64,000 nucleotides of DNA from Erinaceus europaeus (GCF_950295315.1 NC_080177.1:79417435-79481434), one strand, 5' to 3'; shown: positions 9,935 through 20,849, counted from the stretch's first letter. Notes: generated by a model not told the origin, from the letters alone. Made by a program: numbers and translations.

Positions 9935-10844
9935 ATTGGAAGCTGCCGTCTAATCTTCCCTGAAGGAGCTGATGAAGCTACCAAGCGACCTTTTCCTGGA
10001 AACCCAGGCCTTCCACACAACACACTCACAGGAAGTGGCCACAGGATGCCTGTCGTCTCTGAGCACTTCCCCCACCCCTGCACCCTCACCTCTGCATTTC
10101 TGACACACAGAAATGGAGGGATAGGGACCAGTGCTCTCTTTGATGCAATTTGTTTGGAAAGATTTCCATCCCCACTGTCCCACAAGGTGAACTGCTTAGT
10201 CCTTGAACACCATCAAATCTCTAAAGCTCCAGGTAAACTGCACTGGTGGACATTTAAAGCTGCCATCATTGCATTACTACGTTAGTTGAGAAGATTGTTC
10301 GCTTGTTCTCTGACTGCTTAATGTGCGCCCTTAGTGGCTGTCATGCTGTCGGAATGGTTTGCATTCATAAACAAGGCTTACCTTTGTGAGGGTCATTACA
10401 AGTAGCAGGGGTGCCTGTGTAGCTGATTAGTCTGAGCTTCGACACCCTGTATACCAACCAGCTCCACTACACAATTCAATAGCAAAAGACCCAGAGCACA
10501 TTTTCGAAAATGCTGAAAACTTCCTTTCAAGCACATTTCAAACCAGCTGGAGAAAGTAAGAGCTCTATACTAAATCTTATTAGGCTGACAAGCTACCTGT
10601 TTGGAGTCAGAAAGAAGCTAGAGTCTTTCTATTTCCCCAGATGCCTTATCTAAGAACGAATTCTTTATAACTAGAAAGCTAAGCGTAACATAAAACTTTA
10701 AAATAGGCACATGTAGGGTTATGTAAAATAATCAGGGAATGTTTCAAATTAAGATTTCACATCCAGAAACATAACAATTGCTTTGGTTACAGAAAAATTA
10801 CAATCTCTATAATTAATGAGACGGCGTGAACAAAATTAAAAAAC
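9935..10844. other. Repeat-free island
   Basis: About 900 bp with no recognised repeat, moderately AT-rich in its right two thirds and with no long reading frame. It could be plain single-copy DNA or a conserved non-coding element. Confidence 0.5.
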
Positions 10845-11066
10845 AGCGGTTGCTGTCATTATGAAAAACTGTACAGCGGTTTCTCAAAAGATTAAAATGA
10901 GAAAACTACTCCTGGGGAATATGTCAAAGGAAGTGAAATTCCTATCTCAATGAGGTATCTATACCCCAAAGCTCTCTGCAGCATTAGTCACTATTGCCAA
11001 GACAAGGAACTTCAGATATCAACAGAAATATCCACTGACAGACAAGCAAATAAAGAAAATATGGTA

Positions 11067-11684
11067 TAAGGTCCCCTACCCCTATGGGGAAAGACAGACA
11101 CAGGCTGGGCTGAGGGTATGGATCCACCTGCCAATGCTCATGTCCTGTAGAAAAGCAATTACAGAAGCTGGCCCTCCCAACTTCTGTGCCCTCTAAAGAA
11201 TTTTGGTCTATAGTCCCAGAGAGGTGGATGGTAGGGAAGTAAACCAGAGGACTCCGCACCCCCATTCCACCAGGACCCAAAGTGTCTGTCACCAGGAATC
11301 TTGTTTTTATACCAGCAACAAAAGGGAAGGAAATCTGAAAAACGCCAGAGGAAGCCAGACACTGCTTCTCTTTTCTGAGAGAGAAGAGGGAAAAAGGAAG
11401 GACACTCACAAGTCATAATAGATGCAGGTGTGGCTTAGAAAGGAAGAGAAGGCAGGACCATTGAGAAAAATGGGGGAGAAATATGTACATAGATATAGAT
11501 AATTATATATACATACATATGGATAGACAATTATAAAATCCACCAATATCAGTAAGCTTGGGAGAACCACTGCAGTTTCCAGTGGAAGAGATGGGCCACC
11601 GGGTGGTAGGAACGTAATGGCATTATACTCCTGTTATCTTACAATTTTGTAAATCAATATTGAATCACTAATAAAATAAAATGC
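11067..11684 (+). mobile_element. Element X, long subtype
   Basis: Begins near GGGGAAAGACAGACACAGGC and contains a middle section (ACCAGAGGACTCCGCACCCC through GATAGACAATTATAAAATCC) missing from shorter copies. It ends TTGAATCACTAATAAAATAA. AAATATGGTA (11057-11066) and AAATATGATA (11685-11694) look like its TSD. Confidence 0.85.
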
Positions 11685-12065
11685 AAATATGATACATATA
11701 TATATATATATATATATGTGCAGTAGAATATTGTCCAGCCATAAATAGAAGGAAAGTCTGTCTCTAACGAGGGAATGGGTTGACCTCGAGAAGATCTGCT
11801 ATTAAAGTAAGTTAGATAAAGAAACATAAATCAACCTAAGTCAGTATATGCATTAATTTAAACGCTGGATTAAACAGAGTCAAACTCTTAGAGCTAGAGA
11901 GTCGAGTGGTGCTTGTCTGGAACTGTCTGGTGGAGGAGACGGGTGGTCAAAGGGTTCAAACTCGCAGGTTTAAGATGACTTTCTGGGGAGTGGCGTGTAC
12001 AAAGGGGTGACTGCAGTTAACAATACTGCTTTATATTGAAAGTTGCTGAGAGAATACATCTATTT

Positions 12066-12316
12066 TTTTTAAAGTCTTTTTTTCTTTCTATTTTTTATTT
12101 GCTAGGACAGAAATTGAGAGGGGAAGGAGATATAGAGAGGGAGAGAGAAAGACAAGGCACCTGCAAAAAAAAAAAAAAAAGATAATACACTTGCAGACCT
12201 GCTTCACCACTTGTGAACATCCCCCCCCCCCATCAGGTGGGGACTGGAGGCTTGAACCTGGGTCCTTGTGTGTACTGCTGTGTGCACTCAACTGGGTGAG
12301 CCACTGTCTAGCCCCA
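12066..12316 (-). mobile_element. SINE-B with internal A-run insertion
   Basis: The reverse complement starts GGGGCTAGACAGTGGCTCACC. An A16 run plus about 12 bases (about 12166-12190) sits inside the body where CACCTGCAGACC is normally contiguous. Confidence 0.8.
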
Positions 12317-12374
12317 AGATAGCACATCTTCAGTGCATCTTCAGTCATTTCTCTCTGTGTGTATGTGTCTCTCT

Positions 12375-12375
<1 letters not shown>

Positions 12376-12414
<39 letters not shown>
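12376..12414. repeat. (CA)n microsatellite
   Basis: About 19 CA units inside the 3' UTR of the old L1. Confidence 0.97.
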
Positions 12415-12417
<3 letters not shown>

Positions 12418-12604
12418 ATATAAGTGTGAATGTGCTAGCCAACCTCCCAGTGGTGATCACTCCTCAGTCCACACCTCTATTAAATTATCATGCTGTGCAA
12501 CCTAAATATATTACTACAAGCCCAAAAAGTAGAATGAGGAGATTCCCACAAAAACAAAGTGGTTAAATTTGCTGCCAATAAGCTTAGAGCATTTGTTGCC
12601 GGTG

Positions 12605-12862
12605 TTGTTCCCATCAGGGTTACTGCTGGGGCTCAATGTCTGCACGATCCCACCCTCCCTGCAGCCATCCATCTTTTGCTTCTTTCCGCTAGATAAACAG
12701 CGAGAGACACAGGAGAAGGAGCAGCAGAAGCACTGCGGCACTGCTCCCTGCTCACGAAGCTTCCCCTCTCAGGCGCTCCTTCGCGGCAGCCCAGGGTACA
12801 AACCGACATCCTCAAGCCCAAATTAACATGCGCCCTCAACCTGGAGAGCCACCTGCTGGCCC
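12605..12862 (-). mobile_element. SINE-C, diverged
   Basis: At the left is the inverted 3' unit (GGGTTACTGCTGGGGCTCA); at the right the head reads GGGGCCAGCAGGTGGCTCTCC. That head contains a CTCF-like core (see 12848-12859). Confidence 0.8.
12848..12859 (-). promoter_or_regulatory. CTCF-like core in SINE head
   Basis: The minus strand reads CCAGCAGGTGGC, matching the core consensus CCASYAGRKGGC. The SINE-B head (CCAGGCGGTGGCGC) is two substitutions away. Occupancy is not inferable from sequence. Confidence 0.35.
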
Positions 12863-13342
12863 CTGTAAAGAAACCATTTACAGGTCACTTCTGCAGTCAG
12901 TCTTTTCTCAACCTCTTTTGAGTGGTTATCGTCAACACTCAGCTTGCACAAAGTGTCCGGTTCTCTCCAATACAACACATTTTCTGTCAAGGTTTCCGTA
13001 AGGAATTCCATTTGTACGTTTCCCAAAGGTGACACACCACAGTAGCAAAGCGCAGTGTGTATGTCGAAGGGGTGCTCAGTTTCTTCCCAGATGATCTGGG
13101 GAGTGCCATCGTCATATGCAGATGTTTAAAAAGTGTGGACAGTCAACAAAGGGAGAGGAGTCTGTGTCAGCGAGCCCATGTGGCTGCATGCACAGAGGGT
13201 CTCTGCTCAAAAGCGAGCTGCTACTGTCTGGCCGTGTCTTGTGCACCTGCCATACTAAGCAGGTTGTTACATTCATTGGCCTTCTCCCCACCCCGAGTTT
13301 TAGGAAATCAAGCTGAATCAAGAAGAAAGGGACTGGTGGTCT
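12863..13342. other. Spacer
   Basis: 480 bp, no repeat or gene recognised. Confidence 0.45.
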
Positions 13343-13520
13343 GGGAGGTGGCACAGTGGATAAAGCGTTGGACTCTCAAGCATGAGGTCCTGAGTTCAAT
13401 TCCTGGCAGCACATGTACCAGAGTGATGTCTGGCTCTTTCTCTCTCTCCTCCCATCTTTCTCATTAATTAATAAATAAAATCTTTGAAGAGAGAAAGAGA
13501 AAGAGAGGGAGAGGGAGAAA
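13343..13520 (+). mobile_element. SINE-E, full length
   Basis: A-box-like TGGCACAGTGG, B-box-like GAGTTCAATTCC, then CCAGAGTGATGTCTGGCTC, a TCTC tract, AATAAATAAAATC and a GA-rich tail. Its tRNA-like head differs from SINE-A, B and D. Confidence 0.8.
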
Positions 13521-13939
13521 CTACTGGTTAATATTTTCACTCAGCGTCTAGATTTTAGAGATAACACTAGAATTCACAACTGGTAGTTAGCACAGACAAA
13601 GAATCAATTTGTGATATTGATACATTGAAAATATACAAAATAGCTGGTTTGCATGTGAGCAAAAAAGGCAGAACTGCCACTAGAGGCTAGAGGAAAACTG
13701 GAAACAGACATTACACAGAAAAGCTGAAACAATAGTCAACATCACCAAAACACAAGGAAATACAAAATAATGAGCCATTTAAAAACATCCATCAGATTGT
13801 CGGAAAAAAAAAGAGAGAGAGATAACATCCAATAATATTAAAACATATTTAAGATCTGAGAAACCAGGCATTCTTACATTGCTAATGGCTGTGTATAAAG
13901 ATGAAAGCATTTTCCAAAGCAAACTGCCAGAATCTATTA
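13521..13939. other. Spacer
   Basis: AT-rich single-copy-looking sequence with an A run and GA repeat near 13804-13822. Confidence 0.45.
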
Positions 13940-13953
13940 AAAATGGAATGACC

Positions 13954-14234
13954 CAGGGGGGTCGGGCGGTGGCGCAGTGGGTTAAGCGCATGTGGCGCAA
14001 AGCGCAGGGACCGGCGTAAGGATCCCGGTTCGAGCCCCCGGCTCCCCACCTGCAGGGGAATCGCTTCACAGACGGTGAAGCAGGTCTGCAGGTGTCTATC
14101 TTTCTCTCCCCTTCTCTGTCTTCCCCTCCTCTCTCCATTTCTCTCTGTCCTATCCAACAACGAATTGCGTCAACAAGGGCAATAATAATAACCACAACGA
14201 AGCTACAACAAGGGCAACAAAAAGGGGAAAAAAA
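13954..14234 (+). mobile_element. SINE-A inserted in the TSD of element X
   Basis: Intact A box (TGGCGCAGTGG) and B box (GGTTCGAGCCC). Its TSD, AAAATGGAATGACCC, extends one base into X, so it landed after X. Confidence 0.95.
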
Positions 14235-14247
14235 AAATGGAATGACC

Positions 14248-15080
14248 CGAGTAATGAAGCTGAAGGGTTGTCGTTCCACACCTGAAGTCTCTGGACACAG
14301 TCTGAGCTGAAGCATGTTGAGGTGGTACTCGTTGTGTTAATTAGATTGTGATCGGCGATGCGATATTATTTGATATGAATTGGGAGAGGCATGCGGGAAA
14401 GTGGGCCCTACCCTAAGGTTCCAGGACTGGGGGAAATATAGGCTCTATAGTGGAAATGTGAGTTTCCTGCTGTCTTAGCGTTCAAAAAGACAATAGATAG
14501 TTATTGTTATCATCACATTATTTGGTAATTGGGTTAACTTTGAAATGTCCCTTTGTTAGGGTTTGTATAATACCCAGCATCTTGTATATAGCTGTGCCAC
14601 TGGTTGCTTCTGATCTACTTGGTCTAGGCTTTTGAGAGTCTACATATCAAAGGTCCATGATTGCTCTACAATTTGTTTGGCTTTGTATGTTAACTCTCAG
14701 CCACCAGGTTCCAGATGCCATCAGGATGCCAGCCAGACTTCCCTGGACTGAAGACTCCACCAATGCGTCCTGGAGCCCTGCTTCCCCAGAGACCCACCCT
14801 ACTAGGGAAAGAGAGAGGCAGACTGGGAGTATGGACCGACCAGTCACGCCCATATTCAGTGGGGAAGCAATTACAGAAGCCAGAACTTCCACCCTCTGCA
14901 TCCCACAACGACCATGGATCCATACTCCCAGAGGGATAGAGAATGGGAAAGCTATCAGGGGAGGGGATGGGATATGGAGATCGGGTGGTGGGAATTGTGT
15001 GGAATTATACCCCTCCTATCCTATGGTTTTGTTAATGTCTCCTTTCTTAAATAAAAAATTTAAAAAATTAAAAAATAAAT
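14248..15080 (+). mobile_element. Element X, longest copy (about 830 bp)
   Basis: Starts CGAGTAATGAAGCTGAAGG and ends in an A-rich tail (AAATAAAAAATTTAAAAAAT). It is bounded by AAATGGAATGACC at 14235-14247 and 15081-15093, which fixes both ends. It contains GAAAGAGAGAGGCAGACTGG, GCAATTACAGAAGCCAG and GGTGGTGGGAATTGTGTGG. No long reading frame; TSD plus tail implies L1 machinery in trans or an L1-derived 3' region. Confidence 0.88.
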
Positions 15081-15093
15081 AAATGGAATGACC

Positions 15094-15431
15094 GCGTGCT
15101 CTGTCCTAGCACTGTCCTCCTAGAGACCTGCTAGTGGGAGCTACACATTTGCACAAAAGCATGTGTAAGGATAAACATGATGCATTACTTCATAGTAAAA
15201 ACTGCAGTCTGAACAACCCATGTACAACAGAAAGCCAGGCACACAGGGAGTAAGGCTCTGCATATGCAGCAGGAGACAACAGAAGATGCACACGACCAGA
15301 TTCAAGTCGGCCCGTGTCTAGAACCATAACCCGAAACTAACCCGAGATGTACTCAGGACTTAGGTGTGATGTTGAGACTACCACACACAGAAGGACACAC
15401 ATGTGATATGCTCCTTGACATCAGCCTAAGA
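15094..15431. other. Spacer
   Basis: About 340 bp without recognised features. Confidence 0.45.
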
Positions 15432-15440
15432 GATGTGTGG

Positions 15441-15749
15441 GGGTGTTTGTTTTCTCGTTTGTTTCTTTTTCGCCTCCAGGGTTGTTGCTGGGGGTCGGTC
15501 CCGGCACTCTGGACCCACTGCTCCTGGAGGCTATTGCCTCCATTTTATTTGATAAGACAGACAGAAATTGAGAAAGGAGGATGTAGAGAGGGAGAGGAAA
15601 GATAGACAGACACCTGCAGACCTGCTTCGCCGCTCATAAAGTGATCCCCTTGCCAACAGGGAGCAGGGGCTTGAACCCAGGTCCCTGCACGGGTCCTTGC
15701 ACTTAGTACTGTGTGCGCTTAACCGGGGGCGCCACTGCCAGGCCCCTGT
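15441..15749 (-). mobile_element. SINE-C
   Basis: Inverted 3' unit (GCCTCCAGGGTTGTTGCTGG ... CACTGCTCCTGGAGG) precedes an inverted SINE body with head GGGGCCTGGCAGTGGCGCCC. GATGTGTGG and GATGTGTGT at 15432 and 15750 may be the TSD. Confidence 0.9.
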
Positions 15750-15764
15750 GATGTGTGTCTGTTT

Positions 15765-16290
15765 TCATTTCCAACAGCAAAGGGAATAAAAGTAAAAGCA
15801 ACCAAATGGGACTACATCAAGCTAAACGACTTCTATGGTGGTGCAGGGGATTGAACCTAGGACTTGATGGAGCATCACCAGAAGCCAGAGCTGAGCAGTG
15901 TACGTGGCACCAGATATTAATGTATAACACATTCAGCATGGGGTTGATCTCATGAAATTCGACATCAAGGAAAACAGTGCCATTTAAAAACTGGTCCAAA
16001 ATCCAAATAGATAGTTCTTGAAAGAATGCTTACAGATGGCTACCCAGACACATGAAAAGAATTTCATTATCTCTTACCATCAGGAAAATACAAATGTGAT
16101 CACCTCACACCTATAATGGTGATCACCCACAACAAGAAGCAGCAAGTGGTGGAGAGGGTGTGGACAGAGCAGGAAACACTTGTACACTGGTGGCGGGAAT
16201 GTATATACATTTGCGCAGCTACTAAAAAAAAACAAAAAAACAACAAAAAAAAAAACAGTGTGGAGATTATTCAAAAGCTCAAAACCAGAA
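15765..16290 (+). mobile_element. Old L1 ORF2 fragment
   Basis: AATGGGACTACATCAAGCTA, CAGACACATGAAAAGAATTT, CACCTCACACCTATAATGG and ACACTGGTGGCGGGAATGTA follow the ORF2 C-terminal order. A rearranged SINE-D piece interrupts it at about 15836-15905. Confidence 0.8.
15836..15905. mobile_element. SINE-D piece, inverted-repeat arrangement
   Basis: A reverse SINE-D segment (ATGGTGGTGCAGGGGATTGA) is followed directly by a forward one (CCAGAGCTGAGCAGTG), suggesting an inversion on insertion. Confidence 0.5.
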
Positions 16291-16299
16291 ACTCCACGC

Positions 16300-16440
16300 A
16301 GCTCAGCAGACAGGGAGCATATTGAAGCGCCATGGGGCCCTGGGCTTGAGCTGTGAAAGCACCGCGGACAGTGGAGGGGAGCTCCATGGACGGTGGATGA
16401 TGGCTTGGCATCTCTCCCTCTCTCTGTTTAAATATGTAGG
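16300..16440 (+). mobile_element. Possible SINE-F-like element
   Basis: CAGCTCAGCAGACAGGGAGC, GGGCTTGAGCTGTGAAAGCA and a TCTCTCCCTCTCTCTG tract have SINE-like order, but no close copy is seen here. Confidence 0.35.
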
Positions 16441-16629
16441 TTACACAGATGTTCTGGGGAGCTGCTTAGCAGGACTGCACATGCATGAGGTCATTGGTTG
16501 GCTTCCCAGTGTCAGGTAGAAGAAAGAAAAATCCCATGTCACGTAATACAATGGTCCTGTTTCTGGGCATGTGCCCACCCCTCCCCGTCCAAAGCGATAG
16601 TTGCAAACTATTCTTTTTGAACTTGCTTT

Positions 16630-16906
16630 TAAATGCCACCAGGGTTATCGCTGGGGCTCAGTGCCTACATGATGAATTCATTGCTCTAGCAGCTAACCTC
16701 ATCCCCTCTTTTTTTTTTTTATTTTTGGTCAGGAGAGTGATAAATTGAAGGGGAAAGGGGAGACAGAGAGGAAGACAGAAAGACACTTGCATCACTGTTT
16801 TACCACTCATGAAGATTTCCTCTTGCAGATGGGCGTCAGGAGCTTGAACCTGGGTCCTTGTACATGATAAGTGTGCACTCAACCAGGTGTGTCACTGCCT
16901 GGCCCC
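16630..16906 (-). mobile_element. SINE-C, diverged
   Basis: Inverted 3' unit (CACCAGGGTTATCGCTGGGG), a T run, then an inverted body with head GGGGCCAGGCAGTGACACACC. Confidence 0.8.
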
Positions 16907-17580
16907 TAAAATGCAATTTGAAGTGATAGATGCATTCCCCATGTTCACTGCATCATTATCATAACAGCCAGGAAATGGAAACAGCCCAGTTGTCCCTTGG
17001 CTAATGACTAGATAATGCTCACCACTCTCACACACATACTTTCTCTCCCCCCCAAATACTGTTCATCTATAAAAAATATGAAATCTTGATAATTTGCAAC
17101 AACATGGATGAATCCAGTAGCGAAGTGTCAAGCAAAGACCAAACACCATATAAGTTTACTTATACACGGATATAGAGAAATCAAATAGACAAATAAATTA
17201 AACAAAAATCAGTTCTCAGAATGTAGGATCAATTAATGGCCCTCAGAAGGAGAGAGGACCATGGCGGGGGCGGGGGAGCAGGTAAATCTGGCAATGGGAG
17301 TCAACTGTTTAGTGACAGATAATGATCAGTTTGATGTAGAATATATACATATGTTGATTTTCTTTTCTTTTCTTTTTTTTTTTTTTTACACTGCTCAGCT
17401 CTGGCTTATGGTGGTGCAGGGGACTGAACCTAGGACTTGATGGAGCCTCAGACATAAGAGTCTGTTTGCATAGCCATTATGCTCTCTACCCCCGTCCCAT
17501 ATGTTGATTTTCAATGTGAAACATATATAACATTATTATTCCTTCAATAAAAACAAATTCAAAAGATCCAAAATATATGC
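16907..17580 (+). mobile_element. Old L1 ORF2 end and 3' UTR
   Basis: GTTCACTGCATCATTATCAT, TTGCAACAACATGGATGAAT and ACCATATAAGTTTACTTATA match the late ORF2 to 3' UTR pattern. It ends CCTTCAATAAAAAC and is split by SINE-D at 17363-17497. Confidence 0.8.
17363..17497 (-). mobile_element. SINE-D nested in L1
   Basis: CATATGTTGATTTTC, L1 sequence, is duplicated exactly at 17348-17362 and 17498-17512. The tail is T/CTTTT-rich on the left. Confidence 0.95.
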
Positions 17581-17771
17581 AAAGAACTGAAGCCTAGTAT
17601 TATGGCAGGAAATGCTAGGTAGCTGCTAGAAAGACTGGAGTAGCCTGATCAATCAGCAGAGACCTCTGGGGCTCATTACGTGAGCAGGGCGAGCTGCAGA
17701 ACTCAACACCCCACGTTTGTGAGCGCTGCACATGCACGCGGGCAAGCACATTCAGAAGAGGACTGAGCTGC

Positions 17772-17902
17772 GGCCCGGGAGGAGGCTCGGTGGAGAAGGG
17801 CTGGACTTGTGTGTGTGAGTGAGGTCCTGAGTTGGACTCCAGGCATCACATATGCCAGAGTGATGTTCTGGCTCTTCTGCTCCCATTAAACGAACAAAAT
17901 CA
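17772..17902 (+). mobile_element. SINE-E, diverged
   Basis: GGGAGGAGGCTCGGTGGAGA head, GAGGTCCTGAGTTGGACTCC B-box region and CCAGAGTGATGTTCTGGCTC, the SINE-E signature. Confidence 0.65.
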
Positions 17903-18256
17903 GGAGGTAAGTAAAAATGAACTGTGGTGGACAATTACCGTTAGGAGAGAAGCTGTTCTCGGCAGAGATGGCAGAGACGTACTCTTGTTCCCCAGACGTG
18001 CCAGATTCTTTCTCTGCGGGTCTCCTCAAAGAAGTGGTGTTGGTCCCCTCTGCACAAAGTGTGAGACGTCTGGGTATCATTTGCCTTCTCTCTTCTGCCA
18101 TGAGACTGATAGCGCCTCAGAGGGAGGTTAGATTTTTCCATCAGCATTGGCTCTGGAGAGAAAAGGGAAAGAAACACAGCTGTAGCCAACTCAGGAAAGA
18201 AACAACATAATGGACAAAATCAAACCTCTGTGGCTAGAAGTCACTGAGACCTGGGG
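17903..18256. other. Spacer
   Basis: Single-copy-looking. Overlapping short frames on both strands carry no recognisable domain. Confidence 0.45.
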
Positions 18257-18271
18257 GTTGTTACTGTAGTA

Positions 18272-18471
18272 TTTCCCCCCCCCCTTTTTTTGGTTTTCGT
18301 TATTTATATGACTACAAGTGAACAGGAGTGTACACCAACACCATTCCCACCACCAGAAGACTGTGTCCCATCCCATCCTCCCCCCAGTGACGCTGAGCAT
18401 CCGCTGTCACCCTCCACCTAGAGAGTTTTACTCCAGTTCCCTGCTCCAAACTCAATCAGATCCTGCTTTGA
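18272..18471 (-). mobile_element. Element Y, X-related retroposon
   Basis: A 200-bp insert with a poly-T/C left end (its inverted tail) and perfect 15-bp duplications GTTGTTACTGTAGTA at 18257-18271 and 18472-18486. The reverse complement contains CTTCTGGTGGTGGGAATGG, the motif shared with the X 3' end. Confidence 0.88.
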
Positions 18472-18599
18472 GTTGTTACTGTAGTACTACAGAACTTGCC
18501 GACTGATACAAATTTACGGAGACTTCTACAAGTTTTCCCATCAATATTTCTCTATTGGATATGGATTCGCCACACACTGTAAAGTGATACATGTTACTT

Positions 18600-18869
18600 G
18601 GAGGCTGGGTGGTAGAGCACATATGTTACAATGTGCAAGGACCCAGGTTCCCCACCTGCAGGTGGGGAGGGGCACTTCACAAGCGGTGAAGCAGGTCTGC
18701 AGGTGTCTATCTTTCTCTCTCCCTCTGTCGATTTCTCTCTGTCCTATCCAACACCACCACCACCAGTGACAATGTCGACAACAACAAAGGCAGCAAAATG
18801 GGAAAAAATGGCCTCCAGGAGCAGTGGATTCGTAGTGCAGGCACTTAGCCCCAGCCATAACCCTGGAGG

Positions 18870-18870
<1 letters not shown>
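18600..18870 (+). mobile_element. SINE-C
   Basis: Head GGCTGGGTGGTAGAGCAC; part of the B-box region is deleted (CCAGGTTCCCCACCTGCAGG). CAA-rich linker, then the 3' unit GGAGCAGTGGATTCGTAGTG ... ATAACCCTGGAGG. Confidence 0.88.
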
Positions 18871-18934
<64 letters not shown>

Positions 18935-18970
18935 GAGAGGAGGGAGGGAGGGAGAGAGGGAGGAAGGAAG
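18871..18970. repeat. (GAAA)n/(GGGA)n tail array
   Basis: About 65 bp of GAAA units continuing into GGGA and GGAA units, directly after the SINE-C. Confidence 0.95.
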
Positions 18971-19159
18971 TTCCTACAACCCGACATGGTTACAAGTTCT
19001 CCATACCAAGTCATTTTCTCTGCGATGGATTCGTAAGTAATACTATGGGAGCATCACTGAGCACTGAATGAAAACTCCGACCTTCATAGAAGTGTTTTGA
19101 AGATCTGGTTTCTATTGTACCCAGCAGGTCAGGCAGAGGCCTGGTTAGTGGCCAGCCTG

Positions 19160-19483
19160 GGAATCTATTTTTTTTTTTTTTTGCCTCCAGGGTTCTAGCT
19201 GGAGCTTGGTGCCTTCACCATAAATCCACTGCTCCTGGAGGCCATCTTTTTTCTACTGTTTCTGTTATTGTTGTTGTTGCTGGTGGATAGGACAGAGAAA
19301 AAACTGAGAGAGATGGGGGAGGCAGAGGGGGAGAGAGAGATAGACACCTGCAGACCTGCTTCACTGCTTGTGAAGTGTCCCCCCTGCAGGTGGGAGAGCC
19401 GGGGGCTAGAACCAGGATCCTGGTGTGGGTCCTTGGTCTTCGTACTATGTGCGCTTAACCCAGTGTGCCACCCTAGGAACCCG
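19160..19483 (-). mobile_element. SINE-C
   Basis: T17 run, inverted 3' unit (CCACTGCTCCTGGAGGCC), then inverted body and a CACACTGGGTTAAGCGCAC head. Confidence 0.9.
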
Positions 19484-19509
19484 ATTTCTGTTAGATATGG
19501 TCACCATTC

Positions 19510-19776
19510 ATGGTCACCAATCCTTTTTATTTTTCTTTCTTTTCTTTTTTATTTTAATGTTTTTGTTTATTTTTAATATTTTAAATATATATTCATTTAT
19601 TTGATAGAGACAGCCAGAAATGGAGAGGGAAGGGGGGAGATAGAGAGGGAGAGAGACAGAGAGACACCAGCAGCCCTGCTTCACCACTTGCAAAGCTTTC
19701 CCCCTGCAGGTGGGGACTGGGGGCTTGAACCCGGGTCCTTGAACACTATAACCAGGTGCGCCACCACCTGCCCCCA
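19510..19776 (-). mobile_element. SINE-B
   Basis: ATATGGTCACCATTC is duplicated at 19495-19509 and 19777-19791. The tRNA region is shortened (GTTATAGTGTTCAAGGACC). Confidence 0.93.
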
Positions 19777-19791
19777 ATATGGTCACCATTC

Positions 19792-20284
19792 CTCCTATCT
19801 CTTCCTGCATGCCCTCTGTCTTCTATAGCTCCAAGTAAACATCACACTTGCCTCGGGCTTGGCGATAAAGAGAAGCCCTCACTGCCGCACAGCTGTGCAG
19901 CAAACAGCTCTAACAGGCTGGTTTCAAGTTCCTTCTGTGGTCGTGGCTGGGAGACTGGTCATAGTGTTTGCTACCAACTCAGCCTCATTTTCGTTTAGCC
20001 TTCTTCCTGGCTAAGCACCCCTCACAGAGAAAAACCTGAGGAAAATGGAATCTGGGGCTGGTCTCGGTTACGTAACGAAGTTTCACCTGACTGAGGCTAT
20101 GCCCCAAGATTGTTTACCTGTGAAGGCAAGTTTTCCCGTTTGGCGGGGCAGCTGAGAACACGGAAAGGAGGCAGTTTCTTGAGCAAGAGGTGGGTGAGAG
20201 TGGCGTGGCCATCGTCTCTACTCTAGGACAGAGGTTGAAGATCAACAAGTCCTGAAGCACTCAAAGCAGTCAGAGAGGAGTTCT
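19792..20284. other. Spacer
   Basis: About 490 bp, no recognised repeat or gene. Confidence 0.45.
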
Positions 20285-20581
20285 GGGGGGCCAGGCCGTG
20301 GTGCACCAGGTTAAGCACACACAGTGCTAAGTGCAAGGACCCATGCAAGGATCCCAGTTCGAACCCCCGGCTCCCCACCTGTGGGGGTGGGTGTCGCTTC
20401 ACAGGCGGTGAAGCAGGTCTGCAGGTGTCTTTCTCTCCCCCTCTCTGTCTCCCCCTCCTCTCTCCATTTCTCTCTGTCCTGTCCAATAGAAATGGAAAAA
20501 ATGGCCGCCAGGAGCAGTGGATTTGTAGTGCGGGTACCAGGCCCCAGTAATAATCGTGAGCAATTAATTAATTAATTAAAA
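20285..20581 (+). mobile_element. SINE-C with mixed features
   Basis: B-like head (GGCCAGGCCGTGGTGCACC), then an A-type segment (AAGGATCCCAGTTCGAACCC, CGCTTCACAGGCGGTGAAGC), then the 3' unit and an (ATTA)n tail. A mosaic of the A and B types. Confidence 0.9.
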
Positions 20582-20849
20582 AGGACAATAATTTGAACTT
20601 GAACAAGAAAAAAAAAAGCTGAACAGAAGAGGTGAGAAAGGAAGGCCTCTCTCCACAGCTTGGAGAAGGCGGCGCTGTCATGACGGTGGGGAGTGGGAAC
20701 TTTGATTCCTCTCTCTCTTTTCTTGTAAGGACACCAGTTCTATGTGTGAATCTCCACTTTCATGACCTCAGTTGAAATCGATGACCTCCACTTGCAAATC
20801 TCCTCACTTGGGGGCCAAGGGCTTTGGCATTTCAGTAGGACTGAAGCAT

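Larger units (their letters stand above)
10845..12512 (+). mobile_element. Old L1 3' part, interrupted twice
   Basis: ORF2-end sequence (CTCAAAAGATTAAAATGAG ... CAAATAAAGAAAATATGG) continues at 11695 (GTAGAATATTGTCCAGCCAT) into an old-type L1 3' UTR (GGTGGTCAAAGGGTTCAAAC, TGACTGCAGTTAACAATACT, AATTATCATGCTGTGCAACC). Element X (11067-11684) and a SINE-B (12066-12316) interrupt it. Heavily mutated, so an ancient insertion. Confidence 0.85.
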
